NCBI RefSeq assembly: GCF_009389715.1
Contig: NC_052409.1
Location: forward strand, 5,445,775 to 5,509,774
Direction of reading: 5' to 3'
Source of the DNA: Phoenix dactylifera
Taxonomy: Eukaryota; Streptophyta; Magnoliopsida; Arecales; Arecaceae
DNA length: 64,000 nt
Within the stretch, counting starts at the first letter, position 1, and the number at the start of each line of letters is the position of its first letter. Made by a program: the position numbers and the translations under genes. A model generated the notes under the pieces. It saw only the letters and a program-made list of their open reading frames with translations, made no database searches and had not been told where the DNA came from. Positions 36,301-47,985 of the stretch are shown one piece after another.

Positions 36301-39300
36301 CCTCTAGCTGATAATATGACTGTGGAGAGGCCTATCCGAATATGTCAGCAGCAAAATCTGACTAGTGAGATGCTTTGGGCTGCATAGGATAGTAGCCACC
36401 GGAAGATACTTCAAACGTACCATATCCATATCTGTATGGGTCATAGGCTGCCTGTGGCTGCGGGTACTAGGATCCAATATACGACTCGGAATCTGATACA
36501 TCTATGAATCATACTCTACTTGCAAAGTCATTTGTAGCTGCATCATGTCCTCCTAAATGACCTCGAAGAGCCTGTCTCCTATATGCAATCGTATCCTCGC
36601 GGGCTCTACTAGATCGTGCACCACGGTTTCTATCCTATGTAGCATGCATAAACTGGCTCACCGTGAATCGAAGACCAACCTGCGGCTATCTTATAAACGG
36701 CGGTCTTCTGTCCTCCACTTTCTTTTTGGCCAACAAATTTATGACCACCAGAATTGCTGCTCTTGATCTATGTGAGTGAATTGATTTCTCCTCGACACTC
36801 TCCATTGGGGCTTCTGGTCTTCTGTTCTTTTTTGATGTGCTGGGTAGCTGCCTTCTTATCCTTCGTGCCTCTCTCTACCTAGCTATGCTGGAAGGATGTA
36901 TGTCGCCCTCCTGATTGAGTCGACCGGATAGCGTAGCGGCCTCGTCTAAGCATCTTTGGATCATAACTCTAAGAGGATGTCTTGGACAAGAAGTCATGTG
37001 GTGACCAGCTTTTCTGTGGCTATAGCTGATCAGCTGGAAGGATGTATGAAATATTGCGCTCGGTCCGTTGCCCTGCATCGACCCTAGTCTCGCTGGCTAT
37101 GAAACTGGTCGGTCATAGAGGCGATCCTCGCTTATCAAGCTTCGGCTCCTGCTGCTGGCTTACAAGCCATCCGATCATCCTCATCATCAACAAAAGCACT
37201 ATGGATCGGATCTGTGTACTTGAGCTCTACTTTCTTCTGAATGCATTTCAGCCTCAATCTTAGATTATGATGAACATATACAAAATCGTTGAGGCGCTTT
37301 TATGGCAAACGGTTTCTTTGCTTGTTGTCGATGAGGGCGAAGGTGGATCAGTTGCGCTCGCAGCCACTCGAGAAAACCATCTGGGAGAGGATCTGAATAG
37401 CTAGTCGCTTAAGATTTTTCGTGGACAATCCAAAATGGATCCACCATTCAGCTGCAAAAATATTAAAAAAAAATTACATGTGAGATAATACCATGTTAGT
37501 AACCATCTAACGCCAGGTACATGTTCTGATGTGTAACACACCTAGATTCATATTTTTCTTACTTATGACAACTGCCGAGACTCCAAAGCTGTCGCTGCCC
37601 TCTCTAAATACTTTGGTTTGTAAAAAAAACATATTGTACTATGTTAATAATAGAAGATACCAGTTAATTCACACGTCACTTAAGTTAACTTACCTCTTGT
37701 ATAGACATAGGGCTGTGACTTCTGGATCTGGCTCCATCTTTTAAATCACATTACGAAGAGCGGTCAGAGGTTCGTCATCCATATCGATTCCAGGCATGCT
37801 GTACTGGAACCGAGGCTTCAGGTAATATGCTGCACATAAAATTGTACATGTACAGGAGTAGTCTAATTTTAATATTCTTGCTTACCTGCTAGATGCAAGT
37901 TTCTATCCATCTGGTAGTCCCACCACCGCTCAATGATATCGATGTACTCCTAGGCATGCATCGGATCTACCTCGATGATCTAAGTCTTTGCCCTCTCCAT
38001 CATGTGATACAGGAAGCCTATCTGAGGGTACCTCTTGCTATCTACGGCTCAAAGTACTTTATACAATGGTCTGATAGCCTTTATTATCGTAGTGGCCCGC
38101 TGTCAGAATGTCTGCCTCGTTACCAAGTCCTCGACACTGCTCCCTTCAATGCCAGCCCTCGCATATCTATTTTTATGCCATTCGGGACTGACAAGCATCT
38201 GACGTAGAGCTACTTTCTTATCAAGAAGGCTATCAAGTGCAACGTAGTTGCCAGCAAGCCGTGCAACTCCTGGTCTCAAGATCTCTCCCCCTTTCACTGA
38301 TGAGAAGGTATGCAGGGGGAGAGATGTTGAGACTAGAAATCGCATGATTTGCTGGCAACTACGTATATTGCATCTGTATAGATAACGCATATTTCTAATT
38401 TGACTTGCATGTGCACCACATATTGCACATGTATAGGTTATGCATATTGGCTTGATCTATCATGGAGTCCAAACATGTCTGTTGAGTTTTATTTTTTGCT
38501 ATATCAGTGATCTGTCGGACTTGCCCATTAGAAGATCATTTATACGTTGTTTATTACTTTAGAAGGCTTATTTGATATCATTTGCTGCAAGCGCTCTAAA
38601 ATTGTGGTTTTCATTTTCAGGTGAAAATGGTGCGCATTACAGAAAGGGTGGTCAATACATATTATGCGCGCATATTCCTCGGAAAGGTTGTTAAGAGAAG
38701 AATCCATGTTTAATTTATTCAGAGATCTGTGGTATAATTTATTTTTGAATTTTGAGATATTTAGTGTATCCTTGATTGGTAGCTTTTAATCATATTAAAT
38801 TACAAGTAGCCCATCTTTTTGTATTGAATATATATGATCTGCAGCACACAGAGAGGGCCAATATGAGCATTGATGCGCGCCCCTCAGATGCTATAATTGT
38901 TGCCAAAAGGTTCCAGGTAATGCCAGCAACATAGATTTGAGTAGTTCTTATATCATGCCTGTATTGGTCATTTGTATGGAAGATACCTTTTGTTTATACT
39001 ATATCAAAATTTTGGGAGACAGTAAATCCGTGTGGAACATTGTGCATTGAAAACTGACCAAATCTTGCCTGTAGTGGTGGTAGTATTGTCATTTGTACTA
39101 TTCTTTAATCAACCAATAAACTTGTGTAGAACGAACATTAGATATTGGAAACTGACCAAATCTTGCCTGTAGTGGCAGGAGCATAATTATTTGTATCATT
39201 ATCTAGTCAATCAAACTTATACCTTCCTAAAAAGGTGCCTTTAGTGAATTCCATGTGTTCTATACCTACTATTAAACTTTCAGTTCTTGGAATGTCAAAG

Positions 39301-42300
39301 GGCCGTTGAGTATATCAGCTATTCTTTATCAATAATAATCATTGTGTATATGGAGCACTCACCATTGAATCAAGATATGCTCAATTTGCATTTTGTAATA
39401 CTAATCCGAGGTGTATGTATATGTCTTTAGGTCAATTATCTTTGTGTGTATGTCTGCATGAGGATTGTATTTATGTGTCCGTCTGCATGTGCGAGTCGTG
39501 GAGGCACCACATCTTATTACTTGTCAACCTAGTATAGAAGTTTCTAGACCTTGCGGATATTATTCTTTTTAATGGCATCCATTAATGACAGATTCTGTCA
39601 GCTGATTTTCCTCTATACTTGCATCCAAAATGAAAGAAAAGAAAGGCATAATTCTACTTTTATTTATTGTCTTGTTTATCTCAAAAGTGTTTTGCTCATT
39701 GAAGAATTTTTGGTAATAATTATTGGCTCATAAACTTTTCACCTTAAAGCTGAAGAGAGGAAAGATAGCAATTGCTACATCCTCTTTTACTTTATTTAGA
39801 GACATGTTGATTCTTATAGTGTTGATTTGCCTATTGTTAATCAGATCTAAATTCTGATAAATGCAGGCACCAATTTATGTAAGCAAGGCAATTGTTCTAA
39901 CAGATGCTGTTAAAATTGTTCATGGAACATCAAGAGGAAGTGGTGGAAAGACTGTTTATGATGTATCCATGGACAGGTAGGTCTTTATTTTTATTTTCAT
40001 TTTCTACTATGGGGTGCGTATTAGCATGATATATTTCTTATTTTCATAATTTGGGTCTATTTTTGGAGTTCAAATTCAGAGAAATAAAAAATAGAATTAG
40101 AAAAGCAAAGAAAAATAAAGCAAGTGCTTTAGATTCCAATTTTAGAGTTTACATTACTGTTTGGAACCCTTGAGTCTAATACATAATTGGTTTGACACTT
40201 TAGAACCATAAGAAACATTAAAAATGAAAAAAAATGCGAGAAACTAAAAAAACTTAAAAGAAAAGCTAGCACAAAATTGCATACTATTTTTAAATCATAA
40301 TTTTGATAAGAATTTCCACACCAATATATTATACATATATTGGGAAATAACAATTTTTATATAGCAACTTTGGAAAACAAGTGTTTTATGATACTTCGCA
40401 GGATGTAAGATTATAAAGATATCATATTCAGTTTTAATCAAATTAAAACAGTAATCTGCACTTGGATGTTTCTAATTTTAAAATTATCATTTCATCCTTT
40501 TCTAGATTTAATATATTTGAATTTCAGGAATTGATTTTTATGGAGGTGTTTGGTTGCTAGAAAGAGATGGTTTGCAAATAGAAAATCATAAGGTGACAAG
40601 TAGAGAACCTGAATTTGGAAAGCCCCTTGTCCTCAGTCTCCATTTGTGTATTGCTTAAAGAGCTCTTTTTAAGCCCAAATAAATCAATGGATAGTCTTGA
40701 TGCTATTGGGCATACCAGTGGAAGTGAAGAACCCATTCTAAATGGTACGGAGAAAAACATTCCTAGTCGGAGTGATAGTGGCAGTTATAGTTTCAGAAAT
40801 GTTGATTATTTATTTGATATCAGGGATATTTGGAGTTTGATCTCTGATCTGTTCTACCAAATGTAGAAATTTTTGATTCCGTCATTTTTGGGCTTCTACA
40901 TTTCATTTTAGAACCAAACACTTGGTATTGTAAACCATTAACTTAATATCTATTTTGAAAATATTTTGGTTCCTTTAGATATTTTGGCGAGGGGGGCACA
41001 AAAATTGACTTGATCTAAAAACCTGATGCACCTAACCCTATTTGGGTAGGGTCTGGGTCAAGGGTTTTCCTAGTTAGAGTCAAGTAAGGGTCAAATTTTT
41101 TGACCCAAACTTTAAATTGTTAAGTCAGGTTGGGTCATGATGTATTACTTGTTTAGATCATTTTAAAAATTAGTCTGTAAGAATTATAAGAGCTGGATTT
41201 GATAAGTTAGGTTAGGTCTGTTAGGGATTGAGTCTTGAATTTTTATTAGGTTAGGGTCAAACAGGTGACCCGAAATGACCAATGGGTGGATGGGTTTGAG
41301 AGGTATTAACTTGATTTTGGGATGGTTATGTGTCCAGGATTTGTGTCATCCTTACTTGATTCAACCCCACCATTACCACCCATACTTGCAATTCAACAAC
41401 TATGTGCTTATAAGTCTACTCAAAAATGACAAAATGTGAGTTTGTTTTGGTGAATAAGACTTTCTAGATGTTAAATTACCATCAAAGAGCAAGCTTAATT
41501 AAACAAAATTAAGGAAAAACCTCAAAGTGAGGTTTTTTGCCTAATTTTTTCAGTTTGGACCCATAAGCAGTGAAATTGGCCCTATAAATTAGTTTCAAAT
41601 AACCTCTGAAATAACCCCTATTATGGATCAGTTTTGGCCAAAACCAAAACATTCCAGCTTTGGTTTGAACAAAACTTCAAAGTTCAAACTGTTATGCAGC
41701 ATATTCTTTTCTTGCCGTTTCTTTTTCCTTTCTTGTTTTTGCGTTACTAGATTTTCATTGATCATATATTAACAGGGAATTGTTCTTCTAAGATTATGCT
41801 TTTCCTACCAGGCATCTCCATTCATAAAAGTGGAGCTTTAGGTGATCAATAACTGCCTAAAAATGTTGTATTCTTATGTTAACATTTCGTGCAGCTTTCT
41901 TGTTCACTTAACAAATTGGTAACTTGGATCAGTAAAAGGAAAATTGTTTTTGGCTAGATCAAGTACAGAAACATATATAAGCCTGCTGTTCATGTTGCAT
42001 GGGAAGTACTTATATTTTCTTTTGCAGAGGCAGCGGCTTTATAGTTACAAATTTGAACAGTGACTATTTAGGCTGTAGCTGTCATGGTTCATGGTCCTGC
42101 TCAGTATGATAGGATAAAAGGCACTGAAATGTATCATACTCTCACTCATGAAAGTTTCCCAGCATGGAAGTCTGCTTTCTTTCTCTGCCGCCTTCTAAAA
42201 ATGTAACTTTTGTTTGAACCAAGGCCAAGGAATATGATTGTTTATGTGATAATTTGAACAAAGCATGCTATTATAATGAATAAACCATGGAGGTTGGAGA

Positions 42301-44142
42301 TGACAGCTTTTTGTGCGCTGCAGCCGCTGCTAGATTTGTGCTCCTTTTTCTCAGTAATTTACTTAGTGGTGATGCTGGAATTATTATAATCAACTTCTGC
42401 TGGAAAGCTTAAGTACAGCATGGTTCCAAGTTGAGTTTTACCTCTTATAATTTTAGTTATTTTTTGCCCCATTTGTTATATATTGGTATCTTTCTTTCTG
42501 TCTCTCATTGCTATTCAAATTCTTCTTGGTTTATGTAAAACAGGAGCACTAGTTTAAACTTATAAATATGGTGCTTTCATAATAATGATAATAATAATAT
42601 ACATGTGATTTTGATTCATTGAATAAATTGATAAAAAATAGAGTAGAAGAATAGTAAAGTAGTGACAATATTGCAACTAACAATGGAAGATGTACTTTTC
42701 TGCTGATATATTGCATCCATTTAAGGACTTATTTCCAAACTACCACACCCAACCAGGAGGCCTGTGGTTTTCTCTAAAAGTTGGAACAATATGTGGGTAA
42801 TTTTAGAGTTATATTTGTTCAAGTTCCATGGTTATTTTCATTGCAGTGTTTGTAAATCCCCATATATTCGCTCCTTATGTGTAGAAGACTTAACACGCCA
42901 GGATTGATGCCTACTAAACTCCAAATTTAGCTCAAACACTTAATAATATGATCCTGTTATAATTATCGGTGACCTTTATCTCATCCAGTCGCCTCCCTCC
43001 TTTGTTTGACTGGTTAACACCTACTTCCCCTTCCAGTTTTTTTCTTGTTAAGATCTTCATTCTAGTATGTGGGCACTTTTTTAACTTTACAGGTGTACAG
43101 GAATGTATGTATGTCTTTGTCTGTCTGTTTGCTTCTCTCTGTGCATGTATTTGTGCTTGCATGATAGTCTAATGAATGATTCCTTTCCTTCCTTTCTTGC
43201 TGTCATGGACCTTCTCTAATAAAATTTGATTATCCTTTCTTTTCATAGAACATCACTCCTTACATCTGATCAAGTTGGGGAATTATATCAGGGGATATAT
43301 TAACCAGTACTGCTGAGTGTGGACATTTTTGCACCTGCTCAAGAGATAAAGTTCACAATTTTTATGTTGTAGCTGTGGTTTGCCAAACTCATTTGACCAG
43401 CTGCATGAGCTTGTAGCACCAGTTTAGTTTTTGTGAATATTGTGATGTGACTCTTTTGACTGAAATTTTTTTAGGAACTCAGTACAACGTCTTTCTAGTT
43501 ATGCCACGCCAAGCATGTTCTGTTGTACTTGTGCTCATCATTCAACCAAAGTTATTGTCATCCATGTGAGGTGTCCACAATGCTCAATTAAATAGATCGC
43601 TGCTGATATGGGCATTTAAAGGTAGCCAGATGTGTGGTCAACATAGCTAAATGGAGTATCTATGCTGGGTTGTGTTTTGATCACTTTGTCTTAAACAAAT
43701 TTGTGTGTCGGCTATAGTGTCCGTACTTAATATCTCTCAGTATGAGCCAGATTTATAATATTTTCTTGACATGTTCTTTATTTTATTTGTATGCTTTTAT
43801 ATTCTGATGCATTATTAATACTAAATGCCTTGATCAATATGTCAATTGGTGAGTCTTACTGCAACTCTAATTTTGGGTAATTTCTTCCACAGCGCAGCAG
43901 AAGGCCCTGATCCACTTGTTGAGGAACTTGATTTGGTCAGAAAGATGAATACAGCAGTCATGGAGGAAAGATATGAAGATGCAGGCATGTAATATAAAAC
44001 AATCTCAATTATTCTAGACTGGTTGTGATTCAATCTTTAAAAATGATATGTTTTTCAGTCTAGCTGATTTGAAGTATCATCTCTTATAGCTGTGTTGAGA
44101 GACAAGCTTGCTAAGCTCCGCATGCCAAGACAAGAACTGTAG
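30382..44142 (+). CDS. Bifunctional nuclease-type protein (DUF151 + UVR)
   Basis: Nine exons: 30382-30664, 34834-35046, 35159-35211, 35283-35339, 38621-38686, 38845-38916, 39867-39976, 43893-43984 and 44090-44142. They sum to 999 bases, giving 332 residues. The ATG at 30382 opens [14 protein letters not shown] and a Ser/Arg-rich plastid-like leader. Exon 2 carries [20 protein letters not shown], the start of the DUF151 fold. Exons 3-7 carry [47 protein letters not shown] and [16 protein letters not shown]. The end, [20 protein letters not shown] joined to [12 protein letters not shown], is a UVR motif. The family includes BBD1/BBD2 (wound- and defence-linked, reported to cut RNA and single-stranded DNA). 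The substrate here is unknown. Intron 4 holds a hAT relic, and intron 8 seems to begin with GC. All exons are open and no lesion was found. Confidence 0.88.
30743..30958. repeat. Tandem duplication of 108 bp in intron 1
   Basis: A unit starting gatcacgaacgagttctttg occurs at 30743 and again at 30851, with only a few differences. It lies 80 bases after the first donor site of the DUF151/UVR gene. A recent slippage or unequal-exchange event is the simplest origin. Confidence 0.95.
31136..31292. repeat. GTACC fold-back repeat, copy 2 (intron 1)
   Basis: Starts near gtaccagacctcgtaccagt and ends ggtaccgacgagtacggcgaaccttg-like. Same family as the copies at 27880 and 47300. Confidence 0.7.
32380..32645. 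repeat. GTACC fold-back repeat, copy 3, diverged (intron 1)
   Basis: Rich in TACCG, GTACC and CGGTA words on both strands across about 260 bases. The typical terminal cgaaccttg is not intact here; only tctcgaaccgcc is seen at the left. Confidence 0.55.
32705..33290 (-). mobile_element. Decayed RTE-type LINE 3' part (intron 1)
   Basis: The minus strand reads, with many stops and shifts, through the C-terminal tail typical of plant RTE-clade LINEs. The order is [12 protein letters not shown], then a RW-I-H-type segment with DKGV, then [12 protein letters not shown], then [20 protein letters not shown] and [10 protein letters not shown], ending near KRVWDKARQ. The word order, not any single motif, is the evidence. 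No intact frame remains and no ends were defined. Confidence 0.55.
33291..34833 (+). other. Remaining intron 1 of the DUF151/UVR gene
   Basis: AT-rich, with a (ATTT)n stretch near 34347-34365. No protein similarity noticed. It ends at the acceptor atattacag before 34834. Confidence 0.4.
35690..35820. repeat. GTACC/GGTAC-rich fold-back segment beside the hAT relic
   Basis: Contains aaccagtaccgggacccata and its partial complement (cggtacggttcggtgccggttcagtacc). It abuts the 3' side of the hAT transposase relic and could be its terminal or subterminal repeat, or an independent member of the GTACC family. Confidence 0.6.
36110..38320 (-). pseudogene. Decayed hAT transposase, N-terminus missing (in intron 4)
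   Basis: On the minus strand, segments of a BED/hAT-type transposase follow in family order. These are [20 protein letters not shown] (38280-38220), then [17 protein letters not shown] (about 38040-37990), then [20 protein letters not shown], then [20 protein letters not shown] (about 37830-37770). Next is the hATC dimerisation region [20 protein letters not shown] with SGCERN...STFALI and KQRNRL (37440-37290), and finally a Tyr/Ser-rich tail (36500-36120). In-frame stops occur at many sites where Trp, Arg or Gln is expected (for example between CERN and STFAL). The zinc-finger and first catalytic portion are absent, and an inverted duplication at 38243-38363 marks the break. It is dead and sits opposite to the host gene inside its 3.3-kb fourth intron. 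Confidence 0.85.
38243..38363. repeat. Imperfect 49-bp inverted repeat, loop about 23 bases
   Basis: Arm 1 is 38243-38291 and arm 2 is 38315-38363. Arm 1 begins cgtagttgccagcaa and ends atctctccccc; arm 2 reverse-complemented begins and ends identically, with mismatches limited to a central block of about ten positions. Arm 1 is the hAT coding sequence for the [11 protein letters not shown] segment, so arm 2 is an inverted copy of that coding segment. Confidence 0.85.
39977..43892 (+). other. Intron 7 of the DUF151/UVR gene
   Basis: About 3.9 kb, AT-rich. Positions 40980-41300 are rich in GGGTCA, TGACCC and GGGTC words, a low-complexity repeat also seen in weaker form at 35460-35660. No transposase or other protein was recognised. 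Confidence 0.5.
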
Positions 44143-47100
44143 ATAATTCTTAATCAAGGTGCAAAAACCATCCTTTACTTCCTACTTTATCCTTTGTTTT
44201 AAGGGAACTGTTAACGCATAATCATTGTTTTTTTGGTATTTAGTATGGTGTCGTAGAAGCCACAAGTTAGGCCATTTTATATTTTCCACCTTGCTTGATG
44301 AATTCAAGATATATGTTTGATACATGGACTAGAATGTACAAGCTTGTATTGTTTTTTATGATGTGACTATTTAAATGTTAGTGTCTTTTCATATATTGGA
44401 CAATATACATCTTTCTTGTGATACAATAGTTATGATGCTTGAATCTGGAGGAATGGAATGACTTGGAATGTTCTGAAATATAGGGGGTTGATGTGTATGT
44501 TCTGTGCCTTGGAATCATCATTTATTCAGGACCTAACCAATGTGTTCCTTGAATCTCATGCTACTTTCAGTATATAACCCAGCCTGTTCATTAGAGTTGG
44601 AAGACAAGGATCATTTATTGGAGCCTGTTCAATTCCAAAGAATTTGTGGCCCTACTTTTAAATTATAAGGCGATGTTCAAGATTTGGAATAGAGATGCCC
44701 ATGTCGTAGCTTCTCAATCATTACTAACAAAACTCGTGTCATTCTCATACGATTAGTTAAAAGCTGCTATTTTTTCCAATGAAGTGGTAATTCTTTTGTC
44801 AAAACAAGTATTTTCTGCCCTTAAGATTTTCTTAGGCATCTTCCCTGTTTTTTTTGCTTTACTCCTTGGCTCAAAGTTCTACTTCTCTCACACTTCTATT
44901 TTTCTTCGCTGACATTTATTTGGTTTCCATGATTTTTTCCTTGTTGAGTGAGATCTGTAACGTTTAACTTGTGTATTCATCTTCTTGATTTTTACTCACA
45001 TACATCTTGACATTTCTCTTCCCATTATTTATGTCTTGCACCATCTTATTGTCTCATGTTCTAATCTTTGCTGCATTGTCATTGTTATCTTATAAAATTC
45101 TTCCTTGAATCTCACCAACAGATATGAATGCTTAAGGAGTGTTCATAAACCCAGCCCAGAGTAATTAGGAGAAGGCTTGACAGTTTTGATTTTGTAAAAT
45201 TCTTTCTGGAATCTTACCAAGCAGTGATCATGCAAAGTACTCTGAAGCACATCAACCACCATTTGTCAATTCTCCTGATCTTCGTTTATTTCTCCATCCT
45301 TATGTATAATAGACCTGAGATAAAGAAGCTATCAGTCTGGTGTTTTCCTAGTCTTTTGACACCTCTACAAGTTCATCTCTAGTCATATGCTACCTATTTT
45401 TTACAAGATTGTGCTTCCAAGTTCCAAGGATCTAGGTTAGGATAAGTTCCATTGCATTTTAACAACTTAAACAGGCACTGACGCAAATTATTAAACATAA
45501 ATCTGATTACTTCCATCTGGTGAAGCAAGAACAATGTGGAAAAGCAGACATCTTTATCTAACAACTACCATGTGATTAGGACATAGATCTGATTGTCACC
45601 TATGAAAAACCAGCTTTGACTAAAGAAAAGCTGCTTGTGCCCTACCTTCTTCAGATCCCAACTGGAAGATGGAGCAACGAGTCAAATGGAAACCCTGCAT
45701 ATCTGAACTTTGATAGGCAGAAAATTATCATCCTCTTTCCCATCACTGTCTCGTACATTATTTCAAAACTTTTCCTTGACAATACAAATGAATCGTAATG
45801 GTGCAAAAATCAACAATTTTTCAATCTCCAGCAACATCCACATGTATTTAGTTGTTTGGAGTAGACCATCTGCTCTTTGTAATCTCTCATATCAATTCAA
45901 TAGAGCATGCTAGTGTAACACAGCAAAACTCTCTTATTGGTCATTTCATTGGAAGCTATAGCATTGTCATGTACTGACTGCCAAGCGGTGGTCCGGTGTG
46001 AGAATCACATGCTGGTTATCCAATTTGTTAAGCTTTTTGTGTTTTCGTAGCATTTCTTCAAATCAATATGTTGCATCTTGTAATAGGGAATGGGACATAA
46101 TTCAAAGGCTTATTACAGTTGAGTATTTAAAATAAGTCGCCTGCCAATACTCATGCAGATGCAGGGCATAAAGTTAGCATGCCCTACGGCACAACCATTT
46201 CTGGTCGGGCACAAGTTTTTTCTCCTTTTTTATTTTTATTAATTTAAATCGTTTCTAGTTAGTGGGTTGTATTTCATGCATTAAAATGTTACTTTAACAT
46301 TGTCTAGTCTTAATCAATTAAACATGTTTTTATGTGCAATTGCTGACATATAATACATTATTATAAGAAAAGGTCATGACTAATGGTGGCTGCTAAGATG
46401 GCTTGCGGCAACCTAGCTCATGGTGGGACAAAACTAGATATAGTGGAAATGAGTGCCATAGGCCTAAAGTGGGCTAGACTAGTTTCCAAATGGATTTTTT
46501 TATTAAAAAAAATAATGGCATAACAATAAAGCACCATGACTTCCTCTCCTTCTCTCCTCATAGCTAACCTCTATTTTGGCATTTTGCTTTCTTAAGTAAT
46601 GATTATAATGTTGTGAGTTGTGACTCTTAGGAGATACGATTAATTAGTTTGACATAATAATTAAAGTGTAATATAAAAAATAGGTCATATTTATTACTAA
46701 TTGAATCCTAAATTTAGATACATGAAATTTATATGAGACATTGTCCATTGGATTCTTAGTAAAGTGAAATGCTTATTTGTTTTTAGCAGCCCATCTTGAG
46801 CTCAAGTCATCTGCTATAATATCTTACATCCATCACACGTTGTGAATCCCCTTGACTACCATGTGTAATAAGCACTTTTTAAAATATTGCATATTTGAAG
46901 AGAAACGTTAATGAAATTTTAAGTCAGGCATTGGCAGAAGACATATTCTCATTGAAATTTTAAGTTATTGCAATGTACGCTAGTGACAACTTGTCCTTAC
47001 ATTGTTATCGCATCATGTTTGGCGAGCTTATAAAAATCTTCTAAGCTACCAGATTCATGTTATGTATCCATTAGAGATGATCTTGGAACAGTTGGAGTTC

Positions 47101-47298
47101 CATGCAATTATGGTGCCCACCTTGGATCATACATAAACAATTTACATAAGCATTAGCACTAGAACACCAACTATTGTGGGCTAGTATGGAGCAATCTAAT
47201 TGTATGCGGAGTAGGCATGTCAATTATCATATCCCTGCATCAACCAAAGATGCCCCAAACTTACCATAAGAGTTATATATGGACCTAAATATGATTCG

Positions 47299-47505
47299 AA
47301 TCAAGGTTTGACGTACCGGTCAGTACCATACCATATCGTACCGGTACCAAACCAGTATGTTGTACCAAACCGGTAAACCAGTATGTTGTACCATACCATA
47401 TCGACATTTGGTACGCCAAGCTATACCATATTGAACCATATACCAACACTGTAATAGGATGGTATCGGTACTGGGTCCGGTATCAAGACGGCGAACCTTG
47501 ATTCA
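47299..47505. repeat. GTACC fold-back repeat with terminal inverted repeats, copy 4
   Basis: The left end gaatcaaggtttgacgtacc and the right end (reverse-complemented gaatcaaggttcgccgtc) form inverted termini. The interior is packed with taccatacc, ggtatcggta and related words. About 207 bp in size, MITE-like, no coding capacity. This is the best-defined member of the family in the window. Confidence 0.75.
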
Positions 47506-47934
47506 AGTCATAGGAGACAATAGAAGATCCCCCAAATACAGATCATGAGTTAAAGGTGTGATAGAATCCACACTAGTATGATAGAAGGGAATATGGATGG
47601 TTCGTCCAATTGCTAGTAGAGGTTGTTAACACTTGATCACCTTATCAAGCTGATTCCCTTTGTCATGACACTTATGCCCTCTTGATGCCCCCATATAGAA
47701 TTAATGGTGCCTCTTATGGTTGGCTGCAGCCTCCCTGCACCTTGTCCTCACTCATCTGGTATCGCTGGGAGGAAAATGACTACCTTTGGCATCATGCGTG
47801 AAAACTTAGTTATGGTGAGTAAAATTGGCTTTGCAAGTAAATGGGCTTAATTGCCCCTGGACTCCACTTTCGCCAACCCCATGCCTACACCATCACCACC
47901 AATAAGTCATTATCATTATTGTCTCTAGATCAAG

Positions 47935-47985
47935 GTTCGCCGTACCGATACTAGACCCCGTACCAATGCCACACTAGGATCAACT
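47935..47985. repeat. GTACC repeat, terminal fragment, copy 5
   Basis: Contains atcaaggttcgccgtaccga, the same terminus as copy 4, followed by a short stretch (ctagaccccgtaccaatgcc) and then unrelated sequence. A truncated copy. Confidence 0.7.
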
